From: Thermodesulfovibrio sp.
GTDB taxonomy: Bacteria > Nitrospirota > Thermodesulfovibrionia > Thermodesulfovibrionales > Thermodesulfovibrionaceae
Reading direction: 5' to 3'
Assembly (NCBI GenBank): GCA_020725335.1
Contig: DYFF01000018.1
Coordinates: forward strand, 62,001-126,000
DNA: 64,000 nt
Positions within the stretch are counted from its first letter, which is position 1. Each line of letters opens with the position of its first letter. The translations under genes were made by a program, and so were the position numbers. Shown piece after piece: positions 48,103 to 58,128 of the stretch. The notes below the pieces were generated by a model that ran no database searches, was not told where the DNA came from, and saw nothing but the letters and a program-made list of their open reading frames with translations.

Positions 48103-49216
48103 TAAAAAAATAACAATTATTTTTTCTGATGAAGTAAGAGGTTATGATTTTGGAATAGGACACCCCTTTAGGGGAAGTCGTTATAAGATATTTTTTAAAT
48201 TTTTAGAGGAGAAATTCAGAAATAAATTTAACTATCAAATTTTAAAAGCAGAACCTGTATCAGAAGAAGATTTACTTTTAATCTGTTCGCAAGAATATGT
48301 AGAATATGTAAAAAATTTTTATGAATCAGCCTATGAGGGCGAGATTGATTATCTTGTAGCACTTTCAAGTAATTTTCTTAGTATAGATAATATACCTGGA
48401 GAAAATCCAGGTAATATTGAAAAGTCAGCACGATTTATTCTTGGTCAAATGAAAAAAGCCTGTGACTTGGTTCAAGAAGGTAAAATAAAAAAAGTTATAT
48501 CAATTGGTGGTGGACTCCACCATGCAAAGCCTTCTTATGGTGAAGGTTTTTGTGTTTATAATGACATTGCTTTCGGAGCAAAATATTTGATGGAGAAATA
48601 TTCATTAAAAAAAATTCTCATTTTGGACACAGATGCCCATGCAGGAAATGGTACAATGGAATATTTTTATGAAGATCCGAGAGTTTTGTTCATAGATATT
48701 CACCAAGATCCTCAAACAATTTATCCAGGAACAGGTTTCACATGGCAGATTGGTGAAGGAGAGGGGAAAGGTTTCACCATCAACTGTCCTTTGAAGCCAA
48801 ATGCTTGTTGGGATTCATATCAGTATGTTTTTGAAAATATAATTTTCCCAATAACTGAAGAATTTAAACCTGAAATAATTATAAGATATGGAGGAACAGA
48901 CCCCTATTGGAACGACTCCCTAACTTATCTTGGACTTATAATTAGAGACTTTAGAAGAATAGGAGAGCATACAAGGCAACTGTCTAATATATGTGATGGC
49001 AGAGTTATAGATACAATTGCTTCTGGATATAATGAAAAAGCTATAGGACCAGGCTGGCTTTCATTAATATGCGGGCTTGAAGGAATCGAGATAGAGATAG
49101 AAGAGCCTGAGCAGATTCCTGAAGAAATTAGAAATGATGCTGCATATGAAGCTACTAAGTCAATGGTGGCAGAGCTTAAGGGATATCTTAAAAATTACTG
49201 GAAATCTATGAGATAA
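48092..49216 (+). CDS. Histone deacetylase-fold amidohydrolase (AcuC/HDAC-like)
   Basis: A zinc deacetylase-family protein of 374 residues. It shows GHPFRGSRYKIF, the His pair in GGGLHHAKPSYGEGFCVYND, metal ligands in LDTDAHAGNGTMEYF, the third Asp region YGGTDPYWNDSL and the C-terminal ASGYNEKAIGPGW. The ATG at 48092 (MENSKKITII) is inside the end of the ATPase gene (11-base overlap); a longer reading to 48017 is possible but not family-like. Substrate unknown: acetyl-lysine, acetoin-related or acetylpolyamine. Coupling to the SbcCD-like pair suggests a shared message. Confidence 0.9.
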   Translation: MENSKKITIIFSDEVRGYDFGIGHPFRGSRYKIFFKFLEEKFRNKFNYQILKAEPVSEEDLLLICSQEYVEYVKNFYESAYEGEIDYLVALSSNFLSIDNIPGENPGNIEKSARFILGQMKKACDLVQEGKIKKVISIGGGLHHAKPSYGEGFCVYNDIAFGAKYLMEKYSLKKILILDTDAHAGNGTMEYFYEDPRVLFIDIHQDPQTIYPGTGFTWQIGEGEGKGFTINCPLKPNACWDSYQYVFENIIFPITEEFKPEIIIRYGGTDPYWNDSLTYLGLIIRDFRRIGEHTRQLSNICDGRVIDTIASGYNEKAIGPGWLSLICGLEGIEIEIEEPEQIPEEIRNDAAYEATKSMVAELKGYLKNYWKSMR

Positions 49217-49311
49217 ATTGTATAGTCAAAGTTAAATTGTTATAGTCAAGATTACATCTGACATTTCAAAAGATATATGTTGACTATTGAAATATTTGTA
49301 ATATCAATTAC
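49217..49311. repeat. Short repeats of TATAGTCAA
   Basis: TATAGTCAA occurs directly repeated at 49221-49229 and 49241-49249, with the inverted form TTGACTAT at 49280-49287. They lie between convergent genes. No clear terminator hairpin was found; the repeats may be chance or a small protein-binding cluster. Confidence 0.3.
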
Positions 49312-50049
49312 TTATTTCTTCTCAACACATAAATATTTTACGTATGCCTTTACTGTAACTGTTTTATCCTCTCTCTTTGGTTCAGGTGCTTCAATTGTTT
49401 TTTCCGCAGCCATATCTGATAATGCTGATTTATAGGCTATCGGTCTTTCCAAATAGAAACGCTTGATATCATAATCTATACTTGAGATAAAACATTGTCT
49501 CCCGATTTTTTCACTTACTTTATTAGAAAACTTTATTAAAGTATCTATGATTTCTATTTTCAATGCATTCTCTACTTCTTTGTATTTTTTCTCTGTTATT
49601 ATCCATTGAGGATTTGATACTGAATATGCTATGTTCTCCCCAAACTGTTCTTTAATTTCTTCTATCGACTCTAATATTTTATTTTGCTCTTTTGAATCTT
49701 TTAATTTGAAATCATAAATTAAATCTCCTTTGTATCCTGAACACTTCAACTTATTCTTTTCCCACCAGCAATTTTTATAAACCGAATAATTACCCCCTGT
49801 ATATTCTATCTTAAGATTTCTTATTGCCTTATCAATACTACCAAGAATGTTAATTACCTCAACTTCTTTCTGAGCTTTAGCAGTTACTGAAAAATTCATG
49901 TTAAGAATATCAGGCGATAATTCCTTTTTTTCTTCAAGAGTAATTGAAATTCTCGTTAATTCATGTTCTTTTATTTTATCATCAGCGTAAATCGACGAAA
50001 AACTAATAAATAAAATAATCATTGTAAATAAAGTAATAAATTTCCTCAT
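49312..50049 (-). CDS. Exported SIMPL-domain (DUF541) protein
   Basis: A 245-residue protein with a signal peptide (about 1-22, ending SIYADDK) and a SIMPL domain: ITLEEKKELSPDILNMNFSV, the YSVYKNCWWEKNKLKC segment and the C-terminal KTVTVKAYVKYLC. SIMPL proteins are periplasmic and of unclear role. It lies 29 bases downstream of the M16 pair on the same strand and is probably co-transcribed. Confidence 0.85.
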   Translation of the reverse strand: MRKFITLFTMIILFISFSSIYADDKIKEHELTRISITLEEKKELSPDILNMNFSVTAKAQKEVEVINILGSIDKAIRNLKIEYTGGNYSVYKNCWWEKNKLKCSGYKGDLIYDFKLKDSKEQNKILESIEEIKEQFGENIAYSVSNPQWIITEKKYKEVENALKIEIIDTLIKFSNKVSEKIGRQCFISSIDYDIKRFYLERPIAYKSALSDMAAEKTIEAPEPKREDKTVTVKAYVKYLCVEKK

Positions 50050-50078
50050 CTCTTGCCCTCCAAAATATTTACATATAT

Positions 50079-51392
50079 TTATTGTGGCCCAACAACAACG
50101 ACAATGTAATTCTGATTTAAAATCCTTTTTGCAATTTTCAGAATATCCTGACTACTTACATTATCGATATAAGTAGCATATTTAATAAAATAATCATCCC
50201 CCAGTTCATAAAAATCTAAAAGAGGTAGAAATTCAGTAATTTTTCGCATTGTGTCAATTCTCAGAGGTAAACTTCCGATCAAGAATAATTTAGCCTCTTT
50301 CAATTCCTCATCTGTCACACTCTTTGAAGATATTTCTCTTATTTCATCAATAATAATTTTTATAACATTCATTGTGTTTTCCGCCTTGGTTTTGGCTTCT
50401 ATATAAAATGGACCTGGGAATAAAGAATGCGAAAAGGTGCTATACACAGAATAAGCAAGCCCTTGTTCTTCCCTTACTTTTTTTGCCAATCTGGATGTAA
50501 GTCCGCCTCCACCTAAAATATAATTCATAACGCTGAATGCATAAAAATCAGGGTCTTTTCTGCTAATTCCCTCATAGCCAAAGGCGATCGTAGATTGAGC
50601 AAAATCTTCCCTTTTAATTTTAATCTCCAATGGTTTATCTCTCATTTGAAACTGTGGAGGAGTTATTTTTCTTTCAGTACTTTTACCTATCCAGTTCTCT
50701 AAAAAATTACTCTTTAACTCGTTAAGCTCTTTTTCATTTATATCGCCAACGAAGGAAAAAATCATTTTGTCAGGCTTATAAAATCTATCATAAAAGTCTA
50801 TCAAATCTTGCCTCTGAAGATTTCTTAAACTTTCTGGTTCTCCTTCTACGGGTCTGCCATAGGGATGTTCACCAAAAAGACTTCTTAATAGTTTTTTATT
50901 TGCTATGAAGGAAGGGTCTTCTTCCATTTGTTTTAGAGATTTCTCAAGAATGGAAACCTCTTTATTAAATTCTTCTTCAGGAAATATAGGATTTTTTAAT
51001 ATATCAAAGAAAAGTTCAACCGCCTCTTTTAAGTGTCTCTTCGTGGTAGATAGAGTTAGCATTGTATAATCATTAGTAATTTTCTTTTCAATTGATATTG
51101 CTAAAAAATCTATTTCATCTTCAATCTGCCTTGCTGAACGATTTTTTGTTCCGTGAGTAAGCATGTGAGCTGTAAGATATGCCTGGGAAGGTTTGGTTTC
51201 GTCTAAAGTAGATGCGGGAATTAGTACAGTAATATAAACAATAGGAATGCTATCACGATAGAGATGTTTTATCTTTGCACCATTGTTTAATCGTATTGTT
51301 TTAAAGTCCATCTTAGCAGCTCCTACAAGGGTATAGTTTGATAATAAAAATAAAGAACTCAAAAAAAATAAAATTATGAATTTTATTCTCAT
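50079..51392 (-). CDS. M16 peptidase family, non-catalytic subunit
   Basis: A 437-residue exported M16 protein (signal peptide about 1-25). The zinc motif HxxEH is degraded to HMLTH in LTAHMLTHGTKNRS, so the catalytic Glu is lost. The substrate-positioning REEQGLAYSVYS region is kept, as in the partner subunit of heterodimeric M16 proteases. It overlaps the catalytic partner gene by 4 bases. Confidence 0.92.
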   Translation of the reverse strand: MRIKFIILFFLSSLFLLSNYTLVGAAKMDFKTIRLNNGAKIKHLYRDSIPIVYITVLIPASTLDETKPSQAYLTAHMLTHGTKNRSARQIEDEIDFLAISIEKKITNDYTMLTLSTTKRHLKEAVELFFDILKNPIFPEEEFNKEVSILEKSLKQMEEDPSFIANKKLLRSLFGEHPYGRPVEGEPESLRNLQRQDLIDFYDRFYKPDKMIFSFVGDINEKELNELKSNFLENWIGKSTERKITPPQFQMRDKPLEIKIKREDFAQSTIAFGYEGISRKDPDFYAFSVMNYILGGGGLTSRLAKKVREEQGLAYSVYSTFSHSLFPGPFYIEAKTKAENTMNVIKIIIDEIREISSKSVTDEELKEAKLFLIGSLPLRIDTMRKITEFLPLLDFYELGDDYFIKYATYIDNVSSQDILKIAKRILNQNYIVVVVGPQ

Positions 51393-52687
51393 TTCGGCAG
51401 TAAAACTCCTACTGTTAAATTATCTTCATTAAGATATTTTTTAGCTACCTCTTGAACATCTTGTTTTGAAATTTTAATGATATCCTCTCTATATTCATTT
51501 ATCAGTTTCCAGCTGCCTAAAATTTCAAATTTACCTAAGATTAAAGCATGTCCAAACACAGAATCTTGACTAAATAAAAAAGAAGCTTCTACTTGATTTT
51601 TAGCTTTTTCTATTTCCACTTCTGAGGATAACTCATTCTTTATTTTGTCAATTTCTTCTCTTATTATCTTTTCAACCTCATCAATCTTTGCTTTGTCCTT
51701 TATTGAAGCTAAAATGAAAAACAAAAAACCGTCCCTGCTTAGAGGTGAATTAGAAGTTCCTATATCAACAACTAAACCTTTTTCATTAACAAGTTTTCTA
51801 TATAGTCTTGAACTTTTCCCTTCACCTAAAATAGTACTCAATATTTCGAGAGAGAGACTGTCTCTATTGGGATAAGCTGGCACTTTATAAGCCATCACAA
51901 GCATGGGAAGATGGGTTTGTTTTTTTAGAATAATTTTTCTCTCTCCGTATTGTTTTGTTTCATAGAGTTGTTTTTTTTCTTGTTTATTTTCACACGAAGG
52001 GATTCCCTCAAAACTTTCTCTAATTTGATCAATAATTTTCTCTTTTTTAATATCTCCAGCAATAATTATAAAGGCATTATTAGGACAGTAAAACTTTTTA
52101 TAATGCTCTTTTATATCATCAAAAGTTATTGATTGTATGTCTTCAGTCCAACCAATTATTGGTCTTCGATAGGGATGGGATTTAAATGCTATTCCTATCA
52201 CTTCTTCTACTATAAGATTTTCAGGAGAATCTTCATATCTTTGTCTTCTTTCTTCAAGAACAATTCTCTTTTCAAGTTCAAAATCTTCTTTTTGTAGAAG
52301 AAGATTTGCCATCCTATCTGATTCAAGGTCAATAGAAATATTTAATTTTGATGGGGCAAGCTTCTGAAAATATACTGTGTAGTCTTTGGTTGTAAAAGCA
52401 TTATCTACTCCACCATGAGATTGGACAATTTTTGAAAAAACATTACCCGGATACTTCTTGCTTCCCCTAAACATTAAATGTTCGAGTAAATGGCTGATTC
52501 CGGATTTGCCTTCAGACTCATCAATAGAGCCTACTTTATACCACACTTGAAAAGTTGCTATAGGTGAAGAATGGTCTTCTATGATAATTATTTTAAGACC
52601 ATTTTTTAATTTTTCCTCTGTTATTTCACAGTTACCCATAAGTGGAAATATTAAAATAAAAAAGAAGGTTAGGGCAAATTTTTTCAT
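51389..52687 (-). CDS. M16 zinc peptidase, catalytic subunit
   Basis: A 432-residue exported protease (signal peptide about 1-20, ending MGNCEITE; the Cys could be a lipidation site). GISHLLEHLMFRGSKKYP holds HLLEH, and the third ligand region EERRQRYEDSPENLIVEE follows. It should pair with the non-catalytic subunit encoded next. ATGA-type overlaps link it to the upstream response regulator and to its partner. Confidence 0.94.
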   Translation of the reverse strand: MKKFALTFFFILIFPLMGNCEITEEKLKNGLKIIIIEDHSSPIATFQVWYKVGSIDESEGKSGISHLLEHLMFRGSKKYPGNVFSKIVQSHGGVDNAFTTKDYTVYFQKLAPSKLNISIDLESDRMANLLLQKEDFELEKRIVLEERRQRYEDSPENLIVEEVIGIAFKSHPYRRPIIGWTEDIQSITFDDIKEHYKKFYCPNNAFIIIAGDIKKEKIIDQIRESFEGIPSCENKQEKKQLYETKQYGERKIILKKQTHLPMLVMAYKVPAYPNRDSLSLEILSTILGEGKSSRLYRKLVNEKGLVVDIGTSNSPLSRDGFLFFILASIKDKAKIDEVEKIIREEIDKIKNELSSEVEIEKAKNQVEASFLFSQDSVFGHALILGKFEILGSWKLINEYREDIIKISKQDVQEVAKKYLNEDNLTVGVLLPK

Positions 52688-53043
52688 TTTATCCCTAATT
52701 TTTGAGCTATCTGTCTAATGGTTTCTTTTAGAGGTCCTAAATCAGAGGACTTGACAACATATGCATCAGATGCCCATACTGAGAAGTCATCTCTATAATC
52801 ATAAGCAGTAAGCATAATTACAGGTACATTAGGATTTTTTTCTTTAAGTTGTCTTAGAACTTGAATACCGTCAATATCAGGCATCATTATATCAAGAGTG
52901 ACTAAATCTGGTTTTTCTCTATCAAATAATTCTAAAGCTTCTTTCCCTGAATTAGCTGCTACAACTTCATATCCTTCATCTTCGAGTTCTGATTGATAAA
53001 GCATCAAGATATTTTTTTCATCATCCACCACCATTATTTTCAT
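52684..53043 (-). CDS. Single-domain response regulator
   Basis: A 119-residue CheY-like receiver with no output domain: acidic pair in KIMVVDDEKNIL, phospho-acceptor Asp in LVTLDIMMPDIDG, Thr in VPVIMLTAYD and Lys in YVVKSSD. Its start overlaps the histidine kinase end by 23 bases, so it is that kinase's likely partner. Its own target is unclear. Confidence 0.95.
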   Translation of the reverse strand: MKIMVVDDEKNILMLYQSELEDEGYEVVAANSGKEALELFDREKPDLVTLDIMMPDIDGIQVLRQLKEKNPNVPVIMLTAYDYRDDFSVWASDAYVVKSSDLGPLKETIRQIAQKLGIK

Positions 53044-55630
53044 TATTTATACCTCCCTCCTTGTAAATTGGCAAATAAATCTTAAAAACTGTACCCTTAT
53101 TTTCTTCACTTTCTACTTTAATTATACCACCGTGTTCATCTATAATCTTTTTTGATATGGCAAGCCCTAAACCTGTTCCATTTATTTTTGTAGTAAAAAA
53201 GGGATTGAAAATTTTCTTTAAATTTTCCTTAGATATACCACAGCCTGTATCTTCAATCTCAATAACACAAAATTCTTCCTCTAAATTTTCCTCTTTAATT
53301 TGATCTATAAGTTTTTTTAATCTTATAGTAATAGTTCCATTCTTCGTTGCTTCGTTAGCATTTGTTATTAAATTGAGCATGACCTCTTTTAGCTTATCGT
53401 AACTGCCTGAAATTATAACATCATCCTCTGATTCAATAAATAATTTATTATTACTATTTTTTAAACTTGACTCCGTAAGATTTGCTATATCGTATATTAA
53501 TTTATTAATATTAAAGGGAATTTTAGTTGAAGGCTGAGGTCTCACAAAACTAAGGGTCTCATTCAATATTCTTTCAAGTCTTCTTGTCTCATCAATAATT
53601 ACTTTAACGTAACCTTTTAATTTATCATCTTCTATTTCCTTATCAAGTCTCTTTGCAAAGCCACCGATCGCAAGAAGAGGATTTCTTATTTCATGAGCAA
53701 CCTTTGCAGCCATTTCACCTAAAGCAGCCATTTTTTCCATGGATGATATCTTTTCTCTTAAATCTCTTATTTCTGTGATATCTCTTGCAAGATTAATAGT
53801 ACCCTTTAAATTGCCATCTCTGTCAAAAATTGGTGAACTTGATACCAAATATATGCCATCAAGATAATTTTCCTCTATTTCTCCTACTTTTTCCCTCTTA
53901 CTTTCTATCGCCTCTCTATGGGGACAATTTTTCAATGGATGATCTGTGTTATGGATGAGCTGAAAGCATTTTTTATTGATAACGTCTTTTTCTTCCTTAC
54001 CAATCTTTTTTAAAAAGGCTCTATTAACCTTTTTAATTGAATAAAATTCATCTGTGTAATATAACAAATCCGTTATGGAATCGAATAACATCTCCATTTC
54101 TTTTTCTGCTTGCTCTACCTTTTCAAATATCCAAGCATTCTCAATAGCTCCTGCAACCTGATCAGCAAAGCCTTTTAAAAAATTAATGTCCTGTTCTGAT
54201 ATGGGCTTCCGAGTATAAAGATTATCAACCCAAATAACTCCTATGGTTTTACCTTTAGATATTAGAGGAACAATAGCATATGCAATACTGCCGAGTTGTT
54301 GAATAATTAACGGATCTGATTCTTCTTTATGAACATCTTGTATATTAAAAACTTTTTTTTCTTTAACAGCTTTTACTATCGGGGTATTACTATTATCCAA
54401 AGAGATTGAAAGATTTTTACAAAGTCTATCAAAAAAGGAATCTTCCTCTAATTCCTTTTTACTTAATTCTTCTAAAACCTCATAAAGACTTTTTTTGCTT
54501 TTTGACAAACTTGACCATATCTGCCACGCTTCTTCATAATTGGAAGGACCAACCGCCATTTTACCTCTCAAGGTATTACTTTCTTCATCTAAAAGAAAAA
54601 GCACAGCTCTATTAAAGCCTAACCCTTCCCCCATAGTAATAACTGTTAAAATCATTCTTAACAATTTATTCAAGGACAAGGTGCTTCTTACTACTGAACT
54701 AACAAAAAGAATTTTAGTAAGTTCTTCGTTTCTTCTTATTAGTTCTCTCTCAAGCTTCTTTTTTTCTGTAATATCTCTCGCAATTCTGCTTACTCCTACT
54801 ATCTCACCTGCTATATTTCTTATGGGAGAAACTGTAAGGCTTATTTCGATTATTCTGTGGTCCTTTGTAACTCTAACTGTTTCAATATCTTTCAATGTTT
54901 CTCCCTGTTTAATTTTTTCTAAATAAAATTTCTCTACTTCAACCAAAAAATCAGGTATAACAGGTAATGGTTTACCTATAACTTCTTGTCTTTTATATCC
55001 AAATATTGTCTCAGCCCCCTTATTCCAGGCTGTTACGATGTTATTAAGATCCGTTGCAACAATTGCATCAGCTGAGCTTTGTATTAAGCTCTCAAGATAA
55101 CTTTTTAGTTCGTTTAATTCTCTGTAGTGAATTGACTTTTGTATTATTAAAGACGCAACAGATGAAAAAATTTCTCCAAGCTTTATGTCATCTTCTGTAA
55201 ATTCTCCCATACCTTCTTCTGAATCAATTTTATTGTAAACGATTATTGTCCCTATAATTTGTTCTTCTACTTTTAACTTATCTTCTTTGAATGGACCTGT
55301 TTTTTTTATGATAAGAGGCAGACAAATTGCAGAATATGCGGGCATATCAAGTTCTGCCGTCTCAAGTTGTTCTTTATTAAAAATTTTTACTGTTCCTTCT
55401 CTAATTACTTCTCCACATAAACCCTCATCTATATTTATTTCAGGTTTATATTGTGTTAAATTAAAAGTTGCAGCTACATATAATTTTTTATCCCTTATGA
55501 GTCTTAAAACTGCAGATTGAGCATTCATTAGTTCTGTAATATGAAAAATTAATCTTTCCAGTAACACATCGGTGTCGTCGGATACTTCAAGCAAGTGTAT
55601 TAGTTCATAAAGTGCCTTTAATTCTTTCAT
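53021..55630 (-). CDS. Soluble sensor histidine kinase, GAF-PAS-GAF-PAS
   Basis: An 869-residue kinase with no membrane segment. Order: GAF (about 1-165), PAS (about 175-300), GAF (about 310-505), PAS (about 515-620, DGNLKGTINLARDITE), HisKA with AHEIRNPL (phospho-site H646), then HATPase with NLITNANEATKNG, DTGCGIS and GTGLGLAI. It likely senses a cytoplasmic signal; the ligand is unknown. It overlaps the receiver gene, and glgA lies directly upstream. Confidence 0.93.
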   Translation of the reverse strand: MKELKALYELIHLLEVSDDTDVLLERLIFHITELMNAQSAVLRLIRDKKLYVAATFNLTQYKPEINIDEGLCGEVIREGTVKIFNKEQLETAELDMPAYSAICLPLIIKKTGPFKEDKLKVEEQIIGTIIVYNKIDSEEGMGEFTEDDIKLGEIFSSVASLIIQKSIHYRELNELKSYLESLIQSSADAIVATDLNNIVTAWNKGAETIFGYKRQEVIGKPLPVIPDFLVEVEKFYLEKIKQGETLKDIETVRVTKDHRIIEISLTVSPIRNIAGEIVGVSRIARDITEKKKLERELIRRNEELTKILFVSSVVRSTLSLNKLLRMILTVITMGEGLGFNRAVLFLLDEESNTLRGKMAVGPSNYEEAWQIWSSLSKSKKSLYEVLEELSKKELEEDSFFDRLCKNLSISLDNSNTPIVKAVKEKKVFNIQDVHKEESDPLIIQQLGSIAYAIVPLISKGKTIGVIWVDNLYTRKPISEQDINFLKGFADQVAGAIENAWIFEKVEQAEKEMEMLFDSITDLLYYTDEFYSIKKVNRAFLKKIGKEEKDVINKKCFQLIHNTDHPLKNCPHREAIESKREKVGEIEENYLDGIYLVSSSPIFDRDGNLKGTINLARDITEIRDLREKISSMEKMAALGEMAAKVAHEIRNPLLAIGGFAKRLDKEIEDDKLKGYVKVIIDETRRLERILNETLSFVRPQPSTKIPFNINKLIYDIANLTESSLKNSNNKLFIESEDDVIISGSYDKLKEVMLNLITNANEATKNGTITIRLKKLIDQIKEENLEEEFCVIEIEDTGCGISKENLKKIFNPFFTTKINGTGLGLAISKKIIDEHGGIIKVESEENKGTVFKIYLPIYKEGGINNENNGGG

Positions 55631-57096
55631 AAAATTCTAACCTTATCGTATAATTTAATATAATCTTTACACATATTTGACCATGAAAAATCTTTTTGCA
55701 TTGCAGAAATTATCATTTTGTTAAATTTTTCTTTATTCCTATATGCTTCAATAAATCTTTCCACTGACGAGATTAACGATGGAGAATCAAATTTTTCAAA
55801 TAAAAAACCTGTTATCTCATCTTCTACCGTATCTACAAAACCTCCAGTCTTTCTGCATATAGGAATAGTACCATATCTCATAGCAATCAATTGACTTAAA
55901 CCGCAAGGTTCATATTTAGATGGTAAAATTATACCGTCCACACTAGCATAAATTTTATGGGCTAAAATCTCATCGAAAACAATAAAAGCATGGACTTTTG
56001 AAGGAAATTGTTGCTGAATTTCTCTTACTTTATTTTCATAGAAAACTTCACCTGTGCCTTCAAAAATAAATCTAACTCCCTTATCAATCAATGTTGGCAA
56101 AGAGTCTATGAGTATATCTATCCCTTTTTGAGACGCCATCCTACCAATAAATGCTAAAAGAGGATTATCAATGCTACAGTCAAGTTCTATCATCCTTATT
56201 AAAGCTTCTTTGTTTTTATTTTTCCCAAAGAGGCTCTCTATCCCATAATTTTCAAAAATGTATGGGTCACTCTGCGGATTCCATATTTTGTAATCAATTC
56301 CATTTAATATGCCTATTAACCGATCTTGCCTCTTTCTTAAAACTCCATCAAGTCCAAAACCATATTCTGGTGTCAATATCTCCTTTGCATAGGTAGGGCT
56401 TACAGTAGTAACAATGTCAGCATTAAAGATACCTCCCTTTAAAAAATTTACCATACCGTAAAATTCTAAACAGTCAATATGAAACATCTCCCAGCCAAAG
56501 CCTGTTAATTCAAGTTTTTGTCTTGGGAAAACACCTTGATATCCTAAATTATGAATAGTAAGAATAGTTCTACTTGTCTCAAAACACATGCATTCTCTAT
56601 ATAAAGTTTTAAGATAGAGAGGAATAATGGCTGTGTGCCAATCATGGCAATGGATTACATCAAATTTAAAATTTAAAATTTTACAAACTTCAAGTACGGC
56701 TCTGGAGAAAAAGATAAATCTTTCAGCATTGTCAAGATAGTCACCAAAGCTTGTTCCATAAAGCATCTCTCTATCAAAAAAATCATTATGTTCAATAAAA
56801 AATATATTACCCCTCTTATCTGGTTTAATAGTTAAATTCCCTTCGCTGTCAACAGTAGCTTTTGCAGCTCTAATTGTCCCGAAATTTTTATCCATTCCTA
56901 TTTGAACTCCATAGACTATATCTGTACCTTCTACCGCATTACCAACCTTTTCTTTTGTTACTCTATAGTAAGGCAAAAATAGGTTAACATCGATTCCTGC
57001 CTTGATGAGTTCTTTAAATAGAGCACCAACTACATCTCCCAATCCACCAGTCTTAGAAAAAGGATAAGCTTCTGCTGAGATTAAAGCTACTTTCAT
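55627..57096 (-). CDS. glgA: Glycogen synthase
   Basis: ADP-glucose-type starch/glycogen synthase of the GT5 family, 489 residues. It starts MKVALISAEAYPFSKTGGLG, where K15-T-G-G binds the nucleotide sugar, and contains HCHDWHTAI, ILTIHNLGYQG and the C-terminal EPCGLSQLIAMRYG. The ATG at 57096 overlaps the galT stop (ATGA) and has GGAGG before it; a longer reading to 57168 lies in galT. Its 3' end overlaps the kinase start by 4 bases. Confidence 0.95.
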   Translation of the reverse strand: MKVALISAEAYPFSKTGGLGDVVGALFKELIKAGIDVNLFLPYYRVTKEKVGNAVEGTDIVYGVQIGMDKNFGTIRAAKATVDSEGNLTIKPDKRGNIFFIEHNDFFDREMLYGTSFGDYLDNAERFIFFSRAVLEVCKILNFKFDVIHCHDWHTAIIPLYLKTLYRECMCFETSRTILTIHNLGYQGVFPRQKLELTGFGWEMFHIDCLEFYGMVNFLKGGIFNADIVTTVSPTYAKEILTPEYGFGLDGVLRKRQDRLIGILNGIDYKIWNPQSDPYIFENYGIESLFGKNKNKEALIRMIELDCSIDNPLLAFIGRMASQKGIDILIDSLPTLIDKGVRFIFEGTGEVFYENKVREIQQQFPSKVHAFIVFDEILAHKIYASVDGIILPSKYEPCGLSQLIAMRYGTIPICRKTGGFVDTVEDEITGFLFEKFDSPSLISSVERFIEAYRNKEKFNKMIISAMQKDFSWSNMCKDYIKLYDKVRIL

Positions 57097-58091
57097 GTTT
57101 TTGCCTCCCTCATAAATCGAGCAGCTTCCTCTGGTGGTGTAGGATTTATAAAAAATCCTGAGCCCCACTCAAAACCAGCAGTTTTTGTAAGTTTTGGAAT
57201 TATTTCAATATGCCAGTGATAGTAGTCATTTATCTCATCATGAAAGGGAGAAGTATGAAGAACATAGTTATAGGGTGGAGTCTCAAGCACAGCATCAAGC
57301 TTTTTCAGCGTAGTTTGTAAAGCCTCAGCAAGGAGTGCAAAACTCTTTTCTTTTGGCTCAAATTTTGACTCATGTCTTTTAGGTAATATCCATGTTTCAA
57401 AGGGCTCTCTTGGTGCAAAAGGTGCGACAACGATATAAGAATCATTTTGATATATAACTCTTTTGTCTGTTTCAAGTTCCTGTGCAATTATATCGCAAAA
57501 AATGCATCTATCTCTTAATTCATAATACTTTTTAGAAGAATTCATCTCTTCTGTTACATGATGAGGAACTACAGGTAAAGCTATAAGTTGGCTGTGAGAA
57601 TGCTCAATTGTAGCTCCTGCTACTTCTCCTTCATTTTTAAAAATCAAAACGTATTTAAATCTTACATCCTTTTTCAAATCTGTAATTCTAAAATAATAAG
57701 CCCATAGTACATCTTCCACAGCCTTTTGTGTCATAGTAGATAAGGATGCGAGATGTTCAGGTGTTTCAATGATTACTTCATGGGCACCTATTCCATTCAT
57801 CTTATCATAAACTCCTTCTCCTCTTTTATTAAGTTCCCCATGAATCTGAAGAGCAGGGAATTTGTTTGGAACAACTCTCAATGTCCACCCCGGAGAATTG
57901 GGAGCTGTATTCGGAGGTCTAAAAGCAATAATTTCATTGGGAGCAGTATATTCATTACCAGGACAAAAAGGGCAAAAACCCTTAATTTTTCTTTTTTGAC
58001 TGACAGAGGTAAAATCAGAAGGTCTTTTCCCTCTCTCAACAGCAATTATAACCCATCTTCCTGATATAGGATCTCTTCTTAATTCAGACAT
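57093..58091 (-). CDS. galT: Galactose-1-phosphate uridylyltransferase
   Basis: Exchanges UMP between UDP-glucose and galactose-1-phosphate. The 332 residues carry the active-site HSHSQ in IEHSHSQLIALP, the zinc-type cysteines in FCPFCPGNE and CIFCDI, and YYHWHIEIIPK. Together with glgA this points to sugar storage and interconversion. GGAGGAG precedes the ATG. Confidence 0.94.
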   Translation of the reverse strand: MSELRRDPISGRWVIIAVERGKRPSDFTSVSQKRKIKGFCPFCPGNEYTAPNEIIAFRPPNTAPNSPGWTLRVVPNKFPALQIHGELNKRGEGVYDKMNGIGAHEVIIETPEHLASLSTMTQKAVEDVLWAYYFRITDLKKDVRFKYVLIFKNEGEVAGATIEHSHSQLIALPVVPHHVTEEMNSSKKYYELRDRCIFCDIIAQELETDKRVIYQNDSYIVVAPFAPREPFETWILPKRHESKFEPKEKSFALLAEALQTTLKKLDAVLETPPYNYVLHTSPFHDEINDYYHWHIEIIPKLTKTAGFEWGSGFFINPTPPEEAARFMREAKT

Positions 58092-58128
58092 AGACTCCTC
58101 CAGTTAATAAAATCTCACCTTAATTTTG

